Below, one piece after another: positions 1 to 11,414 of a stretch of 64,000 bases of DNA. Location of the stretch: NCBI GenBank assembly GCA_038373865.1, contig JAXGGA010002934.1, positions 47,889 to 111,888 on the forward strand. Direction: 5' to 3'. Within the stretch, counting starts at the first letter, position 1; every line of letters starts with the position of its first letter. Position numbers and translations under genes: made by a program. The notes under the pieces are model-generated. The model ran no database searches. It worked only from the letters and a program-made list of their open reading frames with translations, and was not told the DNA's origin. This stretch comes from Uloborus plumipes. Its lineage: Eukaryota > Arthropoda > Arachnida > Araneae > Uloboridae.

Positions 1-600
1 TGATACATTTTATTTGTTTGTAATGCTGTTTTTTGGTCACAACCAATATGAAAATAACAAAAAATAGTTACTTTAATTTTTAACATATTTTTATCATCTT
101 CAGAATTTTTGACTTTTAATTTTACCTTCAATTTGACGTAAATGCAAGGTATAAAATACAGAATTTTATAAAGGTACAAAAATTAACATATATAAGTGAT
201 TGTGTATATAATTTTTGAAAAAATAATATAGGTGCCGCAAATCAAAAACCATTTATTGCCACAATCGATTCAAAGCCCCCAAAAATGGCGCAAACGTCCA
301 TAAGAAAATTCTACAGCATCGAAGGACCCCGTTGCCAATTTTAACAAAGATCCAACCAAAACTGTCATTTTGTACCATAAAAAAATATGGGGCACATTCC
401 TATGGGAGGATGTACCTGCATAAGGACATTACAATCATTAAAATCATTAAAAAAAAAATTGAAAAAATCCTTGCCGATCTGGACTCGATCTCATTCCATC
501 AGGAACTTCAACCTGACGCGCAAAACCACTTGACCATCGGGTCGCTCATTGAAGTAAGGATCTACGAGTACGATAGCAGATATTGTTTTAAATGACATGA
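1..600. other. Anonymous AT-rich DNA
   Basis: I see no recognisable gene or repeat boundary. A frame of 87 codons (332-595, +) has a non-ATG start and matches no family I know. It may be part of the dispersed repeat whose end appears to lie near position 805, but I cannot show that. Confidence 0.4.
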
Positions 601-810
601 AATGTTAGTTTTTCGATTATAACTTTTTTTCTAGTGAACAAATATCGTCATATGAGTACATGGTACCTAAGTTACACCATTTCCTATCGATTAAAAAAAA
701 ATTGTCCAAATCGGTTCAGTAGATCAGACGTTATGTGCGAACAAACAAAAAAAAAAAATGTATACGCTTTGAATTGAGAACCTCCTCCTTTTTCGAAGTC
801 GGTTAATAAA
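600..810 (+). repeat. Possible 3' end of a dispersed repeat
   Basis: The stretch ends with a motif I associate with abundant arthropod interspersed repeats (GAGAACCTCCTCCTTTTTCG followed by AAGTCGGTTAA), after a run of A and the phrase TCGGTTCAGTAGATCAGACG. The family is not certain, and a LINE or SINE tail would both fit. No target-site duplication was found. Confidence 0.3.
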
Positions 811-1613
811 CTTTTTAGCATTAGTCTCAAGCAAGCATTAATGATAATAAAATCTCCGATGTGATTCTATGTTTTGATTGAATTCAATGAATCTCAATTC
901 GATACTTCCAATAACTTTATTTGATAAATATAAATGAAGAATTCAGTGAAATACAAAGTTGATTATTACACATCCACTTGGAACAAAACTTTTTTAAATC
1001 TAAGCAAGGGGCATTTAATCTGTCTTCCTCTTAAATTTAACACAATGATCTCCGAAGATTAAAAAAAAAAGGTTATTTCAATCTTGCTATTTATAATACC
1101 ATTTGCATGTTGAGGAATGTGGAAGAAAGTGAAACAGTTAAGGTAATTAACCTGTTTCAAAATAAACAAATTGAAAAATTGTTCTAAAAAGGTGTAAATA
1201 AATCAATAATTGAAGAAATACGTATGTGATTTAATAAACGCAGGAATAAGTAAACGAAATGAACTAGTTCACTTTGCCCCATGTGCACTTGACGAATTGT
1301 ATGGAACGTTTAGCATCAAAACATGCGAAATATGAACAAAATAAATTCTGCACTGGACATCAATTCATGTTGAAAATAATTTTAAGCACATCATCATTTA
1401 AAAATAACAAGAAATATTTTTGATAAACAGCGAATATTACAATATGTGTATCACATTTTGAAAATGGCATGTATTATTTTTTCCTTGATCTTTTGATCGA
1501 TTTATTTTTTTATCTGAATCAACTATATGTTTAGGAACTTAGTTAAAATATTGCTGGTTACGTGCCGCTGCAAACTGAAAATATTTTACCATTTCACTTC
1601 GCCCTACATTTCC
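811..1613. other. Anonymous AT-rich DNA
   Basis: No gene, RNA or clear repeat boundary seen on either strand. Confidence 0.4.
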
Positions 1614-1814
1614 CTATACTAGAATGCAACTTAACTTTACACTGAACGTCACTACGGGCGGAGCCAATAAGAGCTCACAAGCAGTCAGCGATTTCCTCTA
1701 ATTCGCCAAGTAGACTGTGACGTTTTATCTAGCTCGTTTTTCATAGGCTAACGTCACGCAAACGTCACGCCGACGTCACGATGCTGTTGTCAAGAAAGGT
1801 TGCAGTGTAGTATA
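1614..1814. mobile_element. About 200-bp MITE, CpG-containing, copy 1
   Basis: The ends form an imperfect terminal inverted repeat: TATACTAGAATGCAAC on the left against the complement of GTTGCAGTGTAGTATA on the right. The same sequence occurs in reverse orientation at 44498-44696 with many scattered differences, which shows it is a dispersed repeat. The interior is unusually GC-rich for this window, with repeated ACGTCACG motifs. No coding capacity. Confidence 0.7.
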
Positions 1815-2663
1815 CATATATTTTGTCTGGCAACATGATTTTCGGTTCTCCTTTACTGTGATGACGTTAACAATCATGCAACGAAATCTTCTTGAATATT
1901 TTAGTGAAACATTCTTCTTTTGCTTTAGAGTGAATAGATTTTTAACGCAACTAAATATTATGATTAAATGTGTTTCATGATTTACCAGTAAAATTTGAAA
2001 AGTTTAATTTAAAAAATTTGCTCTTCGATCTCTGTGTTTACAGAAATATTGTTCTTTAAAAGTTTTGTAGGTGAAACAAAAGCTAAATTCCTGCTAATAT
2101 TTACTAATACTGCTAAGTATGCAAAATTTAAAATTAATTATTTTTAGTAACTTAGTAAAGCTTCGTATAGTTTGACTTTCATTGAATTTGCTATAAACTA
2201 TTTTAGTAACTATCTATTCATCTTAAATTGAGCTCATTTTATATTCCATTTATAAACTCAAACCGATATATATAATATAGAATGTAATTTAATCTTCAAG
2301 TGTCATCTAATACCTTGCGAAAACAGAATTTAATTATTGACTATCGCCACATATAAAGCAGACTGTTGAATAATATTCAGGCTTTCAAGTGGACAGTGTT
2401 ACAGCTGCCATTTGATTTCATTAAGCCAGATCATTCATACCCTTTCGCACCACAGAAGGGTGCGAAGTAATTGTTATTAATTCCAAGTGTTGGAATGTCT
2501 TCTGTTGAATACAAATTCACAAGAGAGTTTGGGTTAGTTGCAGTGAAGTGAAGGAAGTATCAATGGTTCTTATTTTGATTCGAATGTTAATATAGCAACC
2601 TATTCTGGTCATTGAAAAGATTTTTTGAACATATTTTCTTTTTAGCTTAAAAAGTTTGACCTA
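1815..2663. other. Anonymous AT-rich DNA
   Basis: No gene or repeat boundary recognised. The longest open frames are chance length. Confidence 0.4.
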
Positions 2664-3057
2664 CACTGAAAAAAAATGAACTGTTGCTTTTACTGTATAA
2701 TACTGGCAGCCGAAGTTCCAATTCAAAACTGTAAAATGCACAGTAATAAACTGTAAAACTAGCAATTTTACAGTTTATTACTGTAAAATTAGAAATTTTA
2801 GTTTATTGCTGTAAAATGTAGCTGTATTATACTGTAAAAACAACAGTATAATACCGGTAGCAGAGGTTCCAGTTTAAAACTGTAAAATGCACGGTAATAA
2901 ACTGTAAAGTTAGCAATTTTACAGTTTAGTACTGTAAAATTAGCAATTTTAGTTTAGTTTAGTAAAATTAGAAGTTTTACAACTAATTAGCAATTTTTGC
3001 AGTTTATTACCGCAAAATGAACTATATTATACTGTAAAAACATTCAATTTTTAGTGT
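2664..3057. mobile_element. ACTGTAAAA-type MITE, copy 1
   Basis: The element starts CACTGAAAAAAAATGAAC and ends in the reverse complement of a similar sequence (CATTCAATTTTTAGTG). Inside are several short alternating units built from ACAGTTTATTACTGTAAAA and the phrase GCAGCCGAGGTTCCA. Related copies occur at 5788-6139, 24490-24614, 40653-41002 and 43670-44465. Non-coding. TA lies just before the left end, as expected for a Tc1/mariner-type MITE. Confidence 0.7.
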
Positions 3058-3571
3058 TGAAAAGATTTGTTTGACTATATTTTCGTTTTAGATGAAAAAA
3101 TTAGACACTCGCCCACATACACGGTATAAATGTGTCGAACTTTTTTTTTTCAATTTTTTAGAAAAGATTGAGAAAATAAATATGTTAGATAGCAGGGGAA
3201 ATCATACATAGCAGTCAGCACCTTTATCAAAAGAAAGTAAACAACAGGAATTACAATTGGGAAGAATAATATATTAATGTTTTCTAAATTGCAATGAGAC
3301 ATAATGAAATTCAACGCAGCTCAAAGTTTTTCGTCATATTCAACACGCTGTTTTATTTCCAACGCACTGTCAATGAAAATTTATCTAGGATGTTTCTAAT
3401 TTCAAGCCATTTGATAAAGAAAAAATATTTTTTTTAAAAGAGAGAGATTCTTACTATAGCAGTTTTTGCATGAAAAAATTACCATACTAAAATCGGCAAT
3501 GCGACTTAAAACCCAGGATTTTTGGATTTCGACCTACAATCTAATTCCCATCTGTGCCACTGACTTCTTCC
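3058..3571. other. Anonymous AT-rich DNA
   Basis: No feature recognised. A 71-codon frame starting at 3466 runs into the satellite and is an artefact of it. Confidence 0.4.
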
Positions 3572-4616
3572 ATACATGTCGACAAAAAAAATTAAGCATT
3601 TTAAAAAATTGTAACACTTTCGTCATTCATGTATTTCTTTCTTTACAAAATTGTCCCTTAAATTTCGACAAAAAAAATTAAGCATTTAAAAGAATTGTAA
3701 CATTTTCTTCATTCATGTATTTCTTTCTTTACAAAGATTGTCCCTTAAATTTCGACAAAAAAAATTAAGCATTTTAAAGAATTGTAACACTTTCTTCATT
3801 CATGTATTTCTTTCTTTACAAAGATTGTCCCTTAAATTTCGACAAAAAAAATTAAGCATTTTAAAGAATTGTAACACTTTCTTCATTCATGTATTTCTTC
3901 CTTTACAAAGATTATCCATTAAATTTCGACAAAATAAATTAAGCATTTTAAAAAGTTGTATCACTTTCTTCATTCATGTATTTCTTTCTTTACAAAGATT
4001 ATCCCTTAAATTTCGACAAAAAAAATTAAGCATTTTAAAAAGTTGTAACACTTTCTTCATTCATGTATTTCTTTCTTTATAAAGATTATCCCTTAAATTT
4101 TGACAAAAAAAAAAATAATAAGCATTTTAAAAAATTGTAACACTTTCTTCATTCATGTATTTCTTTCTTTACAAAGATTGTCCCTTAAATTTCGACAAAA
4201 AAAATTAAGCATTTTAAAGAATTGTAACACTTTCTTCATTCATGTATTTCTTCCTTTACAAAGATTATCCATTAAATTTCGACAAAATAAATTAAGCATT
4301 TTAAAAAGTTGTATCACTTTCTTCATTCATGTATTTCTTTCTTTACAAAGATTATCCTTTAAATTTCGACAAAAAAAATTAAGCATTTTAAAAAGTTGTA
4401 TCACTTTCTTCATTCATGTATTTCTTTCTTTATAAAGATTATCTCTTAAATTTCGACAAAAAAAAAATAATAAGCATTTTAAAAAATTGTAACACTTTCT
4501 TCATTCATGTATTTCTTTCTTTACAAAGATTATCCCTTAAATTTCGACAAAAAAAATTAAGCATTTTAAAAAGTTGTAACACTTTCTTCATTCATGTATT
4601 TCTTTCTTTACAAAGC
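3572..4616. repeat. 87-bp tandem satellite, about 12 units, with higher-order repeat
   Basis: The motif CGACAAAA recurs at 3580, 3666, 3753, 3840, 3927, 4014, 4101 (as TGAC), 4193, 4280, 4367, 4454 and 4545. Spacing is 86-87 bp except for two units of 91-92 bp that carry an extra A-rich insertion. The 4-unit block from 3840 is repeated from 4193, including a TTCCTTTAC variant, so a 353-bp higher-order period lies over the monomer. Because 87 is a multiple of three, the array shows apparent 29-residue protein repeats. These are not evidence of a gene. Confidence 0.92.
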
Positions 4617-5076
4617 AAGCATACATAAAAATCACAAACCCTCCACAACTTGTGAATCTCTTTCTCTTAAACTCCTTCTCTTCCAAAAAGCAAAAGAATT
4701 CTTGTAGATCATTTAAAGCTCATTACGCCGCATTTAGATGGCGTCCACATCTCTTTATGCCCATTTTTACAAACTAATAGCTCATTGCCTTGAGAGTGAA
4801 ACAAGTTAAGTAGATACTTTAAGAGACAATAAGTGCGGTCCTTGCCAGGCACAAAGGAACCAGCCCCTGTTAACATTTGGAACGTGAGAATAATTAACAA
4901 AATCGGTGGCTGTTAACCTCCTTGACTGCGCTTGTTGGAATTAATTGACCTTGCAGGAGGCGCGATTCGTTTTCTTCCTATTCCGTTTCTGGTTTTGTTG
5001 TGGGGTTAAGTTCACTTCCGAGTGAAAATGCTTCGCATGCAAATTCTTTTATCATAATTTTGTTTCACAGTATGAG
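4617..5076. other. Anonymous DNA after the satellite
   Basis: Somewhat GC-richer than its surroundings (4730-5040), with no recognisable gene or repeat. A 63-codon minus-strand frame here has no family features. Confidence 0.35.
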
Positions 5077-5637
5077 TTAACCCATTAACGCCTAGCGTCC
5101 CTTTTTAGGGACGGTCCAAAAAAGGGTCTGAATTTCCCCAAAATGAACATTTCAACCAAATATTAGTGTTCAATTAGTACCTCGGTATTGTTTCAATTCT
5201 TTATTAACAGATTGCAGCACGTTACCTTTGTAAAGTGTGTTCTGTAGCAGTTTTAATATGACCTTTATCAAAAATGACATCGTTCACAATCTCTAGAAAA
5301 AAAAGCTCAGTTTTCAAAGTTATTCCCAGCTTCCCAGTTTATGTTAATTGCTGATTTTATTTCTTCTTATAAAATGTCTTTTTAAATATTATACCGTAGT
5401 CAGAAAAAAAATTTAGTAAAAAAAGTATGTACCCTCTGGGGTCTATCGTAACTTTTAAGGGGCGATTTATCTTTCCTTAATAAAACAATTATTTTTCACA
5501 TAATATTTTTTTAAATTATTTTTCCTGTACATTAAACACTTTGTAACCAGTATGCAAAATATCTTTGAAAAAAGAAATTTCTTTCATTAATGGGTTTAAA
5601 ATTAATTTCATATCGTAATAATAGCTTTTTGTCAGCA

Positions 5638-5775
5638 GGAGTAATATTTGAGTATTTCTTATGTATTGCAAATTAATCAACTCGTTTGAAGACACGATTT
5701 GATAGAAAACTACTATGTATTTTTCCTGTTCCATAGAGTCTTTAACAAGTACAGCCAGAATGTACCTTCCCCCAG
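5638..5775. repeat. Direct repeat flanking a MITE, left copy
   Basis: About 135 bp, beginning near GAGTAATATTTGAGTATTTC, is repeated in the same orientation at 6159-6297 with about 15-20 differences. The two copies bracket the MITE at 5788-6139. Both copies keep a similar minus-strand reading frame. That suggests the duplicated sequence was once coding within the possible piggyBac-like element. Confidence 0.75.
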
Positions 5776-5787
5776 AAAATACGGTTG

Positions 5788-6139
5788 CACTGTAATGTTG
5801 TTTTTACAGTATAATACAGCTAATTTCACAGTAATAAACTAAAATTTGGTAATTTTACAATGCTAAACTGTAAAATTGCAGTTTATTACTGCGCATTTTA
5901 GTTTTCAACTGGAACCTCTGCTATCAGTATTATACTGTTGCTTTTTACAGAATAATGCAGCTAATTTTACGACAATAAACTAAAATTGCTAACTTCACAG
6001 TAAAAAACTAAAATTTCTAACTTCACAGTTAAAAACTAAAATTGCTAGTTCTGCAGTTTGTTACTGTGCATTTTAGTTTCAAATTGGAACCTCGGCTGCC
6101 AGTATTATACTGTAAAAACAACAGTTCTTTTTTTGCAGT
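5788..6139. mobile_element. ACTGTAAAA-type MITE, copy 2
   Basis: Starts CACTGTAATGTTGTTTTTAC and ends with the inverted counterpart (GTAAAAACAACAGTTC ... GCAGT). It contains the family phrases GTTTTCAACTGGAACCTC and TGCCAGTATTATACTG. Non-coding. It sits between the two members of a local duplication. Confidence 0.7.
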
Positions 6140-6158
6140 CTAGAAATAACTTTTTTCA

Positions 6159-6297
6159 GTAGGGGTAATATTTGAACATTTCTTATGTATTGCATATTAA
6201 TCAACTCGTTTGAAGACGCACTTTGAAAGAAAAATATTATGTATTTTTCGTTTTCAATAGAGTCTGTAAAAAGTACAGTCAGAATTTACTTTCTCGA
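6159..6297. repeat. Direct repeat flanking a MITE, right copy
   Basis: Second copy of the sequence at 5638-5775. Shared phrases include AATCAACTCGTTTGAAGAC and TATGTATTTTTC. Confidence 0.75.
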
Positions 6298-6560
6298 GGG
6301 AAGATGGTTGGTCATAATACTCTTAATAGTTATATAAACTACTACACCCTGTGTAGTACCTTGCATAATGAGAGCTGGTATCTCAAAGTAAAATATATTT
6401 CCCACTCTCCGCACTTTTTCCCTGATGGTTGTCATAGTTACAGCGCTATGGACTTTTCCCCACTTAGCTTTTGCAACAATGGTTGAATGAAAATGGTTAA
6501 AACTGCTTTGTGAAGAAACTATTATTCTATTGAAAAATCTTCGAACATCAAGAGCTGGAA
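6286..6560 (-). pseudogene. Possible piggyBac-like transposase remnant
   Basis: The minus-strand frame 6286-6612 (108 codons) contains, in order, a KW motif, a VxMxT-like stretch, a basic RRVG segment, EIPALI, and a motif resembling the NxxMGGVD region of piggyBac-type transposases (here TTQGVVV). The order and spacing resemble the C-terminal half of the catalytic domain, but the catalytic Asp is not visible and similarity is weak. The surrounding TTAA ends support the idea. It could be a chance frame. Confidence 0.3.
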
Positions 6561-6918
6561 CCGTTAAAATGTTCCAAACACATTTTAAAGCTTTCTTAAA
6601 AGCCAAAATCAATGGTTTTAAAAACGAGTTTAAGTGATTTTTAACTTACAGAAAATAATTCAACTTTAATTTGGTCTATTTTCTAAGAGTTCATTTAACT
6701 TCATTGAATTACTCTTTAATAGCTCATCACAGAATGCATACGGTAATGTAAATATTTTTCGTTTTCCCATTATTTTCAGCAAACTATGAGGGTTAAATTT
6801 TGTTAAAAAAAGGAATTTAGCTTAGATTGGATTTTTGACACTCAACTTTATTTATTTTTCCTAGAAGTTTCCACTTCGAGTGCAGAAGACCTGCATGAGT
6901 TCATTTGTTACTTGTTAA

Positions 6919-7438
6919 CCCATTTATGCCCAAGTTTTTTTTAACACCTTTTTTCAATTTTTATCTGCTTAAAACTCTTACTTGGAATGGTTTACATACA
7001 TTTTAGGCCTAAAATAGTTCGCCGTTGCCATATTTGCTAAGTTATTTAACGTCCTGTTTATGGGATATTTTGCAGATATGTGAGCAAACTACGACCCGTC
7101 TTGACTTTACTTTTGCAAAGTAACATTACAGAAGGGATCTGTGATCCATTTTAAGCAAATCATTTAAAAAGAATTTAATTTTATGAAAAGTAAGTTCGCA
7201 AAAAAAAACTCACTTTCTGTGGCTACCCATGCTGGATCGTTGCTAGACTGATTTGTCTGAAAATAGCTGTCAATAAATAAACTCTGATGCCCAAATAGTG
7301 GCTCTAACTGGTTTTCTCAAGAAGAAGGACTATTTAACTTGAGAAAAACAGCTTTAGTGAAATGATATACCCATTACAGGTTTTTGTACGCAGTAACTAA
7401 CAGGCGTCCCGTTTTTTTGGCTACTGGGCATAAATGGG
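6919..7438. mobile_element. TTAA-flanked MITE (piggyBac-like), 520 bp
   Basis: The ends CCCATTTATGCCCA and TGGGCATAAATGGG are perfect 14-bp inverted repeats. They are bracketed by TTAA at 6915-6918 and 7439-7442. TTAA is the target duplication of piggyBac transposons. The interior has no transposase, so this is a non-autonomous element. Confidence 0.85.
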
Positions 7439-7472
7439 TTAAAATGAGGCTGATTACTAGAAATTACGTTAA

Positions 7473-7771
7473 CCCTTTCTGTCCCGACAGAACTCAGAAG
7501 TCCCGCTTATATTAATTTAGTATGATGAATCCTAAATGGCTGGAATCATGCTGGTGCTTGAAAGTACCATTCCTGATACTTTGTTGAGAGGTCGACAGAT
7601 GGTACCTTGCAATCAGAAAGTTTTCTTTGGGGCCGTAAGGCGTAGGGGGTCTTAAACCCTACTGATTGTCAAAAAATTTAATCGGTATATATGTTTTTTT
7701 GTGCATTTTCATCTAAAATACCATAAAAACCTATAAGAAATCATTGCTAAATTAATTTGAGACATAAGAGG
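7473..7771. mobile_element. Second TTAA-flanked MITE, about 300 bp
   Basis: TTAA at 7469-7472 and 7772-7775 bracket imperfect inverted ends: CCCTTTCTGTCCC against the complement of GAGACATAAGAGG. Non-coding. It starts only 26 bp after the previous TTAA element. Confidence 0.55.
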
Positions 7772-7791
7772 TTAAGAAAAAATTACTTATA

Positions 7792-8285
7792 CAGTCGAAC
7801 CTGTTTATTTCGACCCTGCTTATCTCGAAAACCTCCCTATGTCGAAATTTTTCAACTTCCCTGCTTTTACAGCATAAATTTATGTTTTTTTTTCATGCTT
7901 ATCTCGAATGATTTTTCCCGAAAACCTCTATATCGCGAATTTTGATGACTCTCGTTTTTGAATTTCATCTCCAGCCACCTGTATCAATGGCATGCCTTGG
8001 AGACAAAAATCATCTTCTGCATAATCATTCAAAGACTATGTTCGTACTTAAAGGTATGCATTAACTTGCTACCGATGTAGTCGTCACAATGAGTAAAACG
8101 TGGACTCTTAACATGTTCGTACAGTAAAACATTCAACAATATCAATGCAAAACAATGTATTAAGTATTTAACTTTGTTCCAATTGCTTGCTTTTGTAAAT
8201 TTTATTACAACCTCCGCATCTCGAAAACTCCGTATCTCGAATTTTTCTTCTGTCCCGTGAAATTCGAGATAGGAAGGTTTGACTG
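7792..8285. mobile_element. pogo/Tigger-like MITE, 494 bp
   Basis: Begins CAGTCGAACCTGTTTATTTC and ends AGGAAGGTTTGACTG, flanked on each side by TA. Subterminal TATCTCGAA-type motifs occur in both halves in inverted orientation. CAGT...ACTG ends with a TA duplication fit non-autonomous pogo/Tigger-like elements. Open frames on both strands here are incidental. Confidence 0.75.
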
Positions 8286-8864
8286 TATAACGAAATATGT
8301 TTTGTAGGAGTGTCTTGAGCACATTTATTAAAAAAAATAGCAGCAGGTATAAAGGATATTTTTATTCTTTCCAACAATTCTCGTTTTGTCAGTTTTCATT
8401 ATTTTCTTCAACACACGAATGCATGGTGTCTTTCTGCATAGCACTTAAACGCTGTTATCTGCCATTACGCAATGTTCACACCATTTCTGGCATAACTCCC
8501 TTAGTAATTCACATGCAATGGCAATCGAAACGGAGATACAATTTATTATTAATAGCTTACAAGTCTTAAAGTAATTGAAAAGTAGGTGCGGCTCGGTAGC
8601 TCCGCATATCCCCAAACCTCGTGCATTTGTATTCCGAGTCGGTAGCTTTGTTCGCCATTTCCTGCTTTGGTCTGGAAGTGTCTAGGTTGATGCCAATAAT
8701 GTTAAGGGCTGTTAATGATAAGGAAATATCGTTAATTTCGCTCAAGAGGGTTGAATTTTTATCTGTTTTCAAAATTAATAGCTGTTATCTCATTGTGTTT
8801 AATATCGGTGAACTCAAACTTAAATTACATGCGGGCTTGATGCATAATGCGAAAAAAATATCTT
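8286..8864. other. Anonymous DNA
   Basis: No recognisable gene or repeat boundary. Overlapping short frames on both strands have no family features. Confidence 0.35.
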
Positions 8865-8976
8865 ATCCCAAGTAGCACACTTCGTTTTTTAAAGGTTGTA
8901 AAATGGTTACTAACGTTGTAACAACGGATTAAAAAAGTTTATAAAACGTTTAAACGATTTTTGTGCTACCTGGGAT
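8865..8976. mobile_element. 112-bp MITE with ATCCCAAGTAGCACA ends
   Basis: ATCCCAAGTAGCACA on the left matches the complement of TGTGCTACCTGGGAT on the right with one mismatch. The larger element at 37448-37857 has similar ends. Too short to code. Confidence 0.75.
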
Positions 8977-9812
8977 GAATAGTGTTTATTTTTCTGCCGT
9001 GTTAACGCAAAAATCGTATCTGCACCTTTTAACAAAATTGAGTTATCACCACCAGGTGGCTCTTTGTGACGTATTTCACCTAAACACAAAATTATATAAT
9101 CATTTGAGAACGGGAAATATTTTTAAAAAACTCTGAAAAAGTTTCATCTGAATCAAATACATGGTGACGTAAAAATTTAAAGAGTAATATCTCAGTTTGA
9201 GCTGAACCGCAGATACCACTTTTATGCTTAGCACGGCAGCATTGTTTTCAACTAAATATAATTTTTATTTGTGTATATTGCTGAATCGCGGTACATGGTT
9301 ACTCGAGGTATCAAGTATCCAATTTCATCACGTCTCCTGATATGTAATAACAAAGAAATATACATCAGAAAAATTCATAACAGTTTCGTTAAACTCAACA
9401 AAACGATTCAATTGATAATGAGTACGTAAAATGAATTGAACAAATTATGCGCCCTTAATGGTTAACCTTTTTTGCTTTTCCATTTTAATTTATGACAGTG
9501 GCATTCTAAGGTAGATTGTGGTTTCAATTCGATATCATACATATTTATGCATGAAAAAATACTATGATAAGAGATAATTACTCAAGCCCCTCCCCCCCCC
9601 CAAAGTGTACAGAGTAGTTATAGTGAAAGTCCCTTTTTCAAAATGTCTTTACCATAAAGAAATCGCTTTAACTGAATCCGAAGTAGTCGATTTCATTCCT
9701 CTTCCAGATTTCACTCCTTTCCTTATAAGTAAAGGTGTCTACTAGATTGTCATGGACTTTCCTTTCCTGTGGAAGTTAACGTTTCCTCGGGGCCAGACCA
9801 AAAAAATTAAGA
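8977..9812. other. Anonymous AT-rich DNA with a poly-C run
   Basis: A run of about 11 C lies near 9591. Nothing else recognised. Confidence 0.35.
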
Positions 9813-10053
9813 CAGTAAAACCTGCAAAGTTGACCATCTTGGTAATTAGACCACCTGTAAGTTTTCCTCTTTGATCAGGTAGGAAAATAGTCCTATACTC
9901 TATATATCAACCTCTATGAGTTGACCATTTGTCTATTTCGACCATTAAAGTACCGCACAACAAGTGGCCAACTTGCCCAGGATTTCCTGTACCTATAAAA
10001 GTAAACGGTTCCTCTTAGAGAAAATAAAAAGCCAACTTCAATAGAAGTTGACA
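9813..10053. mobile_element. pogo/Tigger-like fragment, interrupted
   Basis: Starts CAGTAAAACCTGCAAAGTTG and carries repeated GTTGACCA motifs. The TIR element at 10056-11329 interrupts it. A related stretch (AGTTAGCCA, AAGTGGACAACTTACG, AAACTGTTCCTCTTGGG) is found at 11640-11800. The right end was not found. Confidence 0.5.
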
Positions 10054-10055
10054 TA

Positions 10056-11329
10056 CCGTAAAATGGGGTGAATCGGAACACTTTTCAGCTTTGATTATAA
10101 AAAAAGCAATTAAAAGATTTTTTTTTTAATTTGATTTTTTGGGTAAAAACTTCGGTCTTGCTTTACTTTTGATATTCCAAGCAAAGACAAAACATTTTGA
10201 ACAGTTATTATTAAAATATATAGGAAATTATGGGTGTTCCGAATCACCCCGCTGGTAGTGGTCAATCGAAACACATGTTAAAATTCTTATTTTTTTCAAT
10301 TTAACCTGTAATAGGTCTCACAAACATGACTGATATTGATGGGGGAGAATAAGAACAGATTATTACTGTCAAATAAAAGTATAATTTCAATACCAGTAAA
10401 CGTTCATAATTTGTCAAAATTCAAAATAATTTTGAACTTATGAAAAATGAAAAGTAATTTTAAGCAATGCTTTTGAATTGAAGTACAAAGATGTAACATG
10501 AATGAAAGTCACTCATGTCGTCTACAAATATGAACTTGTTCTTAAAACTAGCAATTGTGACTTGGCTTAAGTTTTTCATAACATCTCCTGGGATGAAATC
10601 TGCCTTTTCTTTAGTTTCTTAAAATCTATATGTTTCGGGGATTGTCCTGAAAGATTTTTACTCTTATTCATCACTTTCTGTGTACTGGACTTTTACTACA
10701 TAAGTTTATATGACTTTCCCCCTCGTATTTTAAGTAAAAAGAAGTCTCCTGGATAAAAAATCTTTTGAAATCTGCAACTTTTTGTCATTCTAAGATCTAG
10801 TTGTTTAAGAGAAGGGATAAATAGTAATAAATCCTTGTCCTTGTCTTGATTAGAAGAATTGGGGTTAGAATCTTGGTTTTTCGAACAGTTTTTTTCAAAT
10901 AAATTTAAATTGGAACAACAAAACAAAGTGTTCCGATTCACACAGCAAATTTTTTTCCTATGGCATTTTTCAGAATTCTTCATTTTTATGACACAATTAT
11001 AATGCGATATTCTGTTATTCAGGTACATGTATAATTGAAACATACCACTCTTAGGTTTTAAATATAAGAAGGTTTGTCCTTGCATATGAAGTTTTGCAGT
11101 CTATGAAAACATGATGTTTTCTAGTGTTCCACGTGCAGCCCTCCTTAGAAGCCAGTAGCGTTGCTAGATTGACAAAAGTAATTTTTTCCTACTTCCTATG
11201 ATCTTAACTTTCTAAAAAAATAATTCATGATGAAAAATACCCAATAGTATATTTATGAAGAATTTCTCTGTACGGTCGGGAAGTTTTGTTCCGATTGACC
11301 CCGCTGTTCCTATACACCCGATTTTACGG
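10056..11329 (-). mobile_element. TIR transposon remnant, 1.27 kb
   Basis: The ends CCGTAAAATGGGGTGAATCG and CACCCGATTTTACGG form terminal inverted repeats, flanked by TA at 10054-10055 and 11330-11331. The GGAACAC / TTGTTCCGATTGACC blocks are subterminal inverted repeats. It lies inside the pogo-like sequence starting at 9813. A minus-strand transposase tail may be present (10560-11085). Confidence 0.7.
10560..11085 (-). pseudogene. Possible pogo-like transposase C-terminus
   Basis: The minus-strand frame 10696-11085 (129 codons) has a Cys/His- and Lys-rich middle. It ends with a GDFFLLKIRGGKS-type segment, followed after stops by sequence resembling YVVKVQYTESDE. A 'GDxVLVKxxGKKxxxxYVG' tail occurs in many arthropod DDE transposases with this kind of TIR, which is why I suspect a transposase C-terminus. 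No catalytic Asp is visible, and stops break the frame near 10696. Position inside a TIR element supports the call, but sequence similarity alone is weak. Confidence 0.35.
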
Positions 11330-11414
11330 TATCCTCCCAAGGGATAGTTCAATTTAAAACTTCACCCTCTATGAAAGTTAAGGCTTCTAAGAAGTAGGGA
11401 ATTAAAAAATATTT

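Larger units (their letters stand above)
5081..6792 (-). mobile_element. Possible degenerate piggyBac-like element
   Basis: A TTAA at 5077-5080 is followed by CCCATTAACGCCTAGCGTCC, an end similar to the TTAA-flanked elements further right. A GGGTTAA near 6787 could be the other end, but the terminal repeats match poorly. Weak minus-strand similarity to piggyBac transposase (see 6286-6560) lies inside, as does an ACTGTAAAA-type MITE. The boundaries are guesses. Confidence 0.3.

Noticed and set aside
3738..4628. Three open frames with 29-residue repeats
   Set aside because: They translate an 87-bp satellite whose unit is a multiple of three. Frame breaks occur exactly where units have indels.
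5516..5734. 72-codon frame as an independent gene
   Set aside because: Half of it lies in a locally duplicated segment and it resembles no family, so it is treated as part of the possible piggyBac-like remnant.
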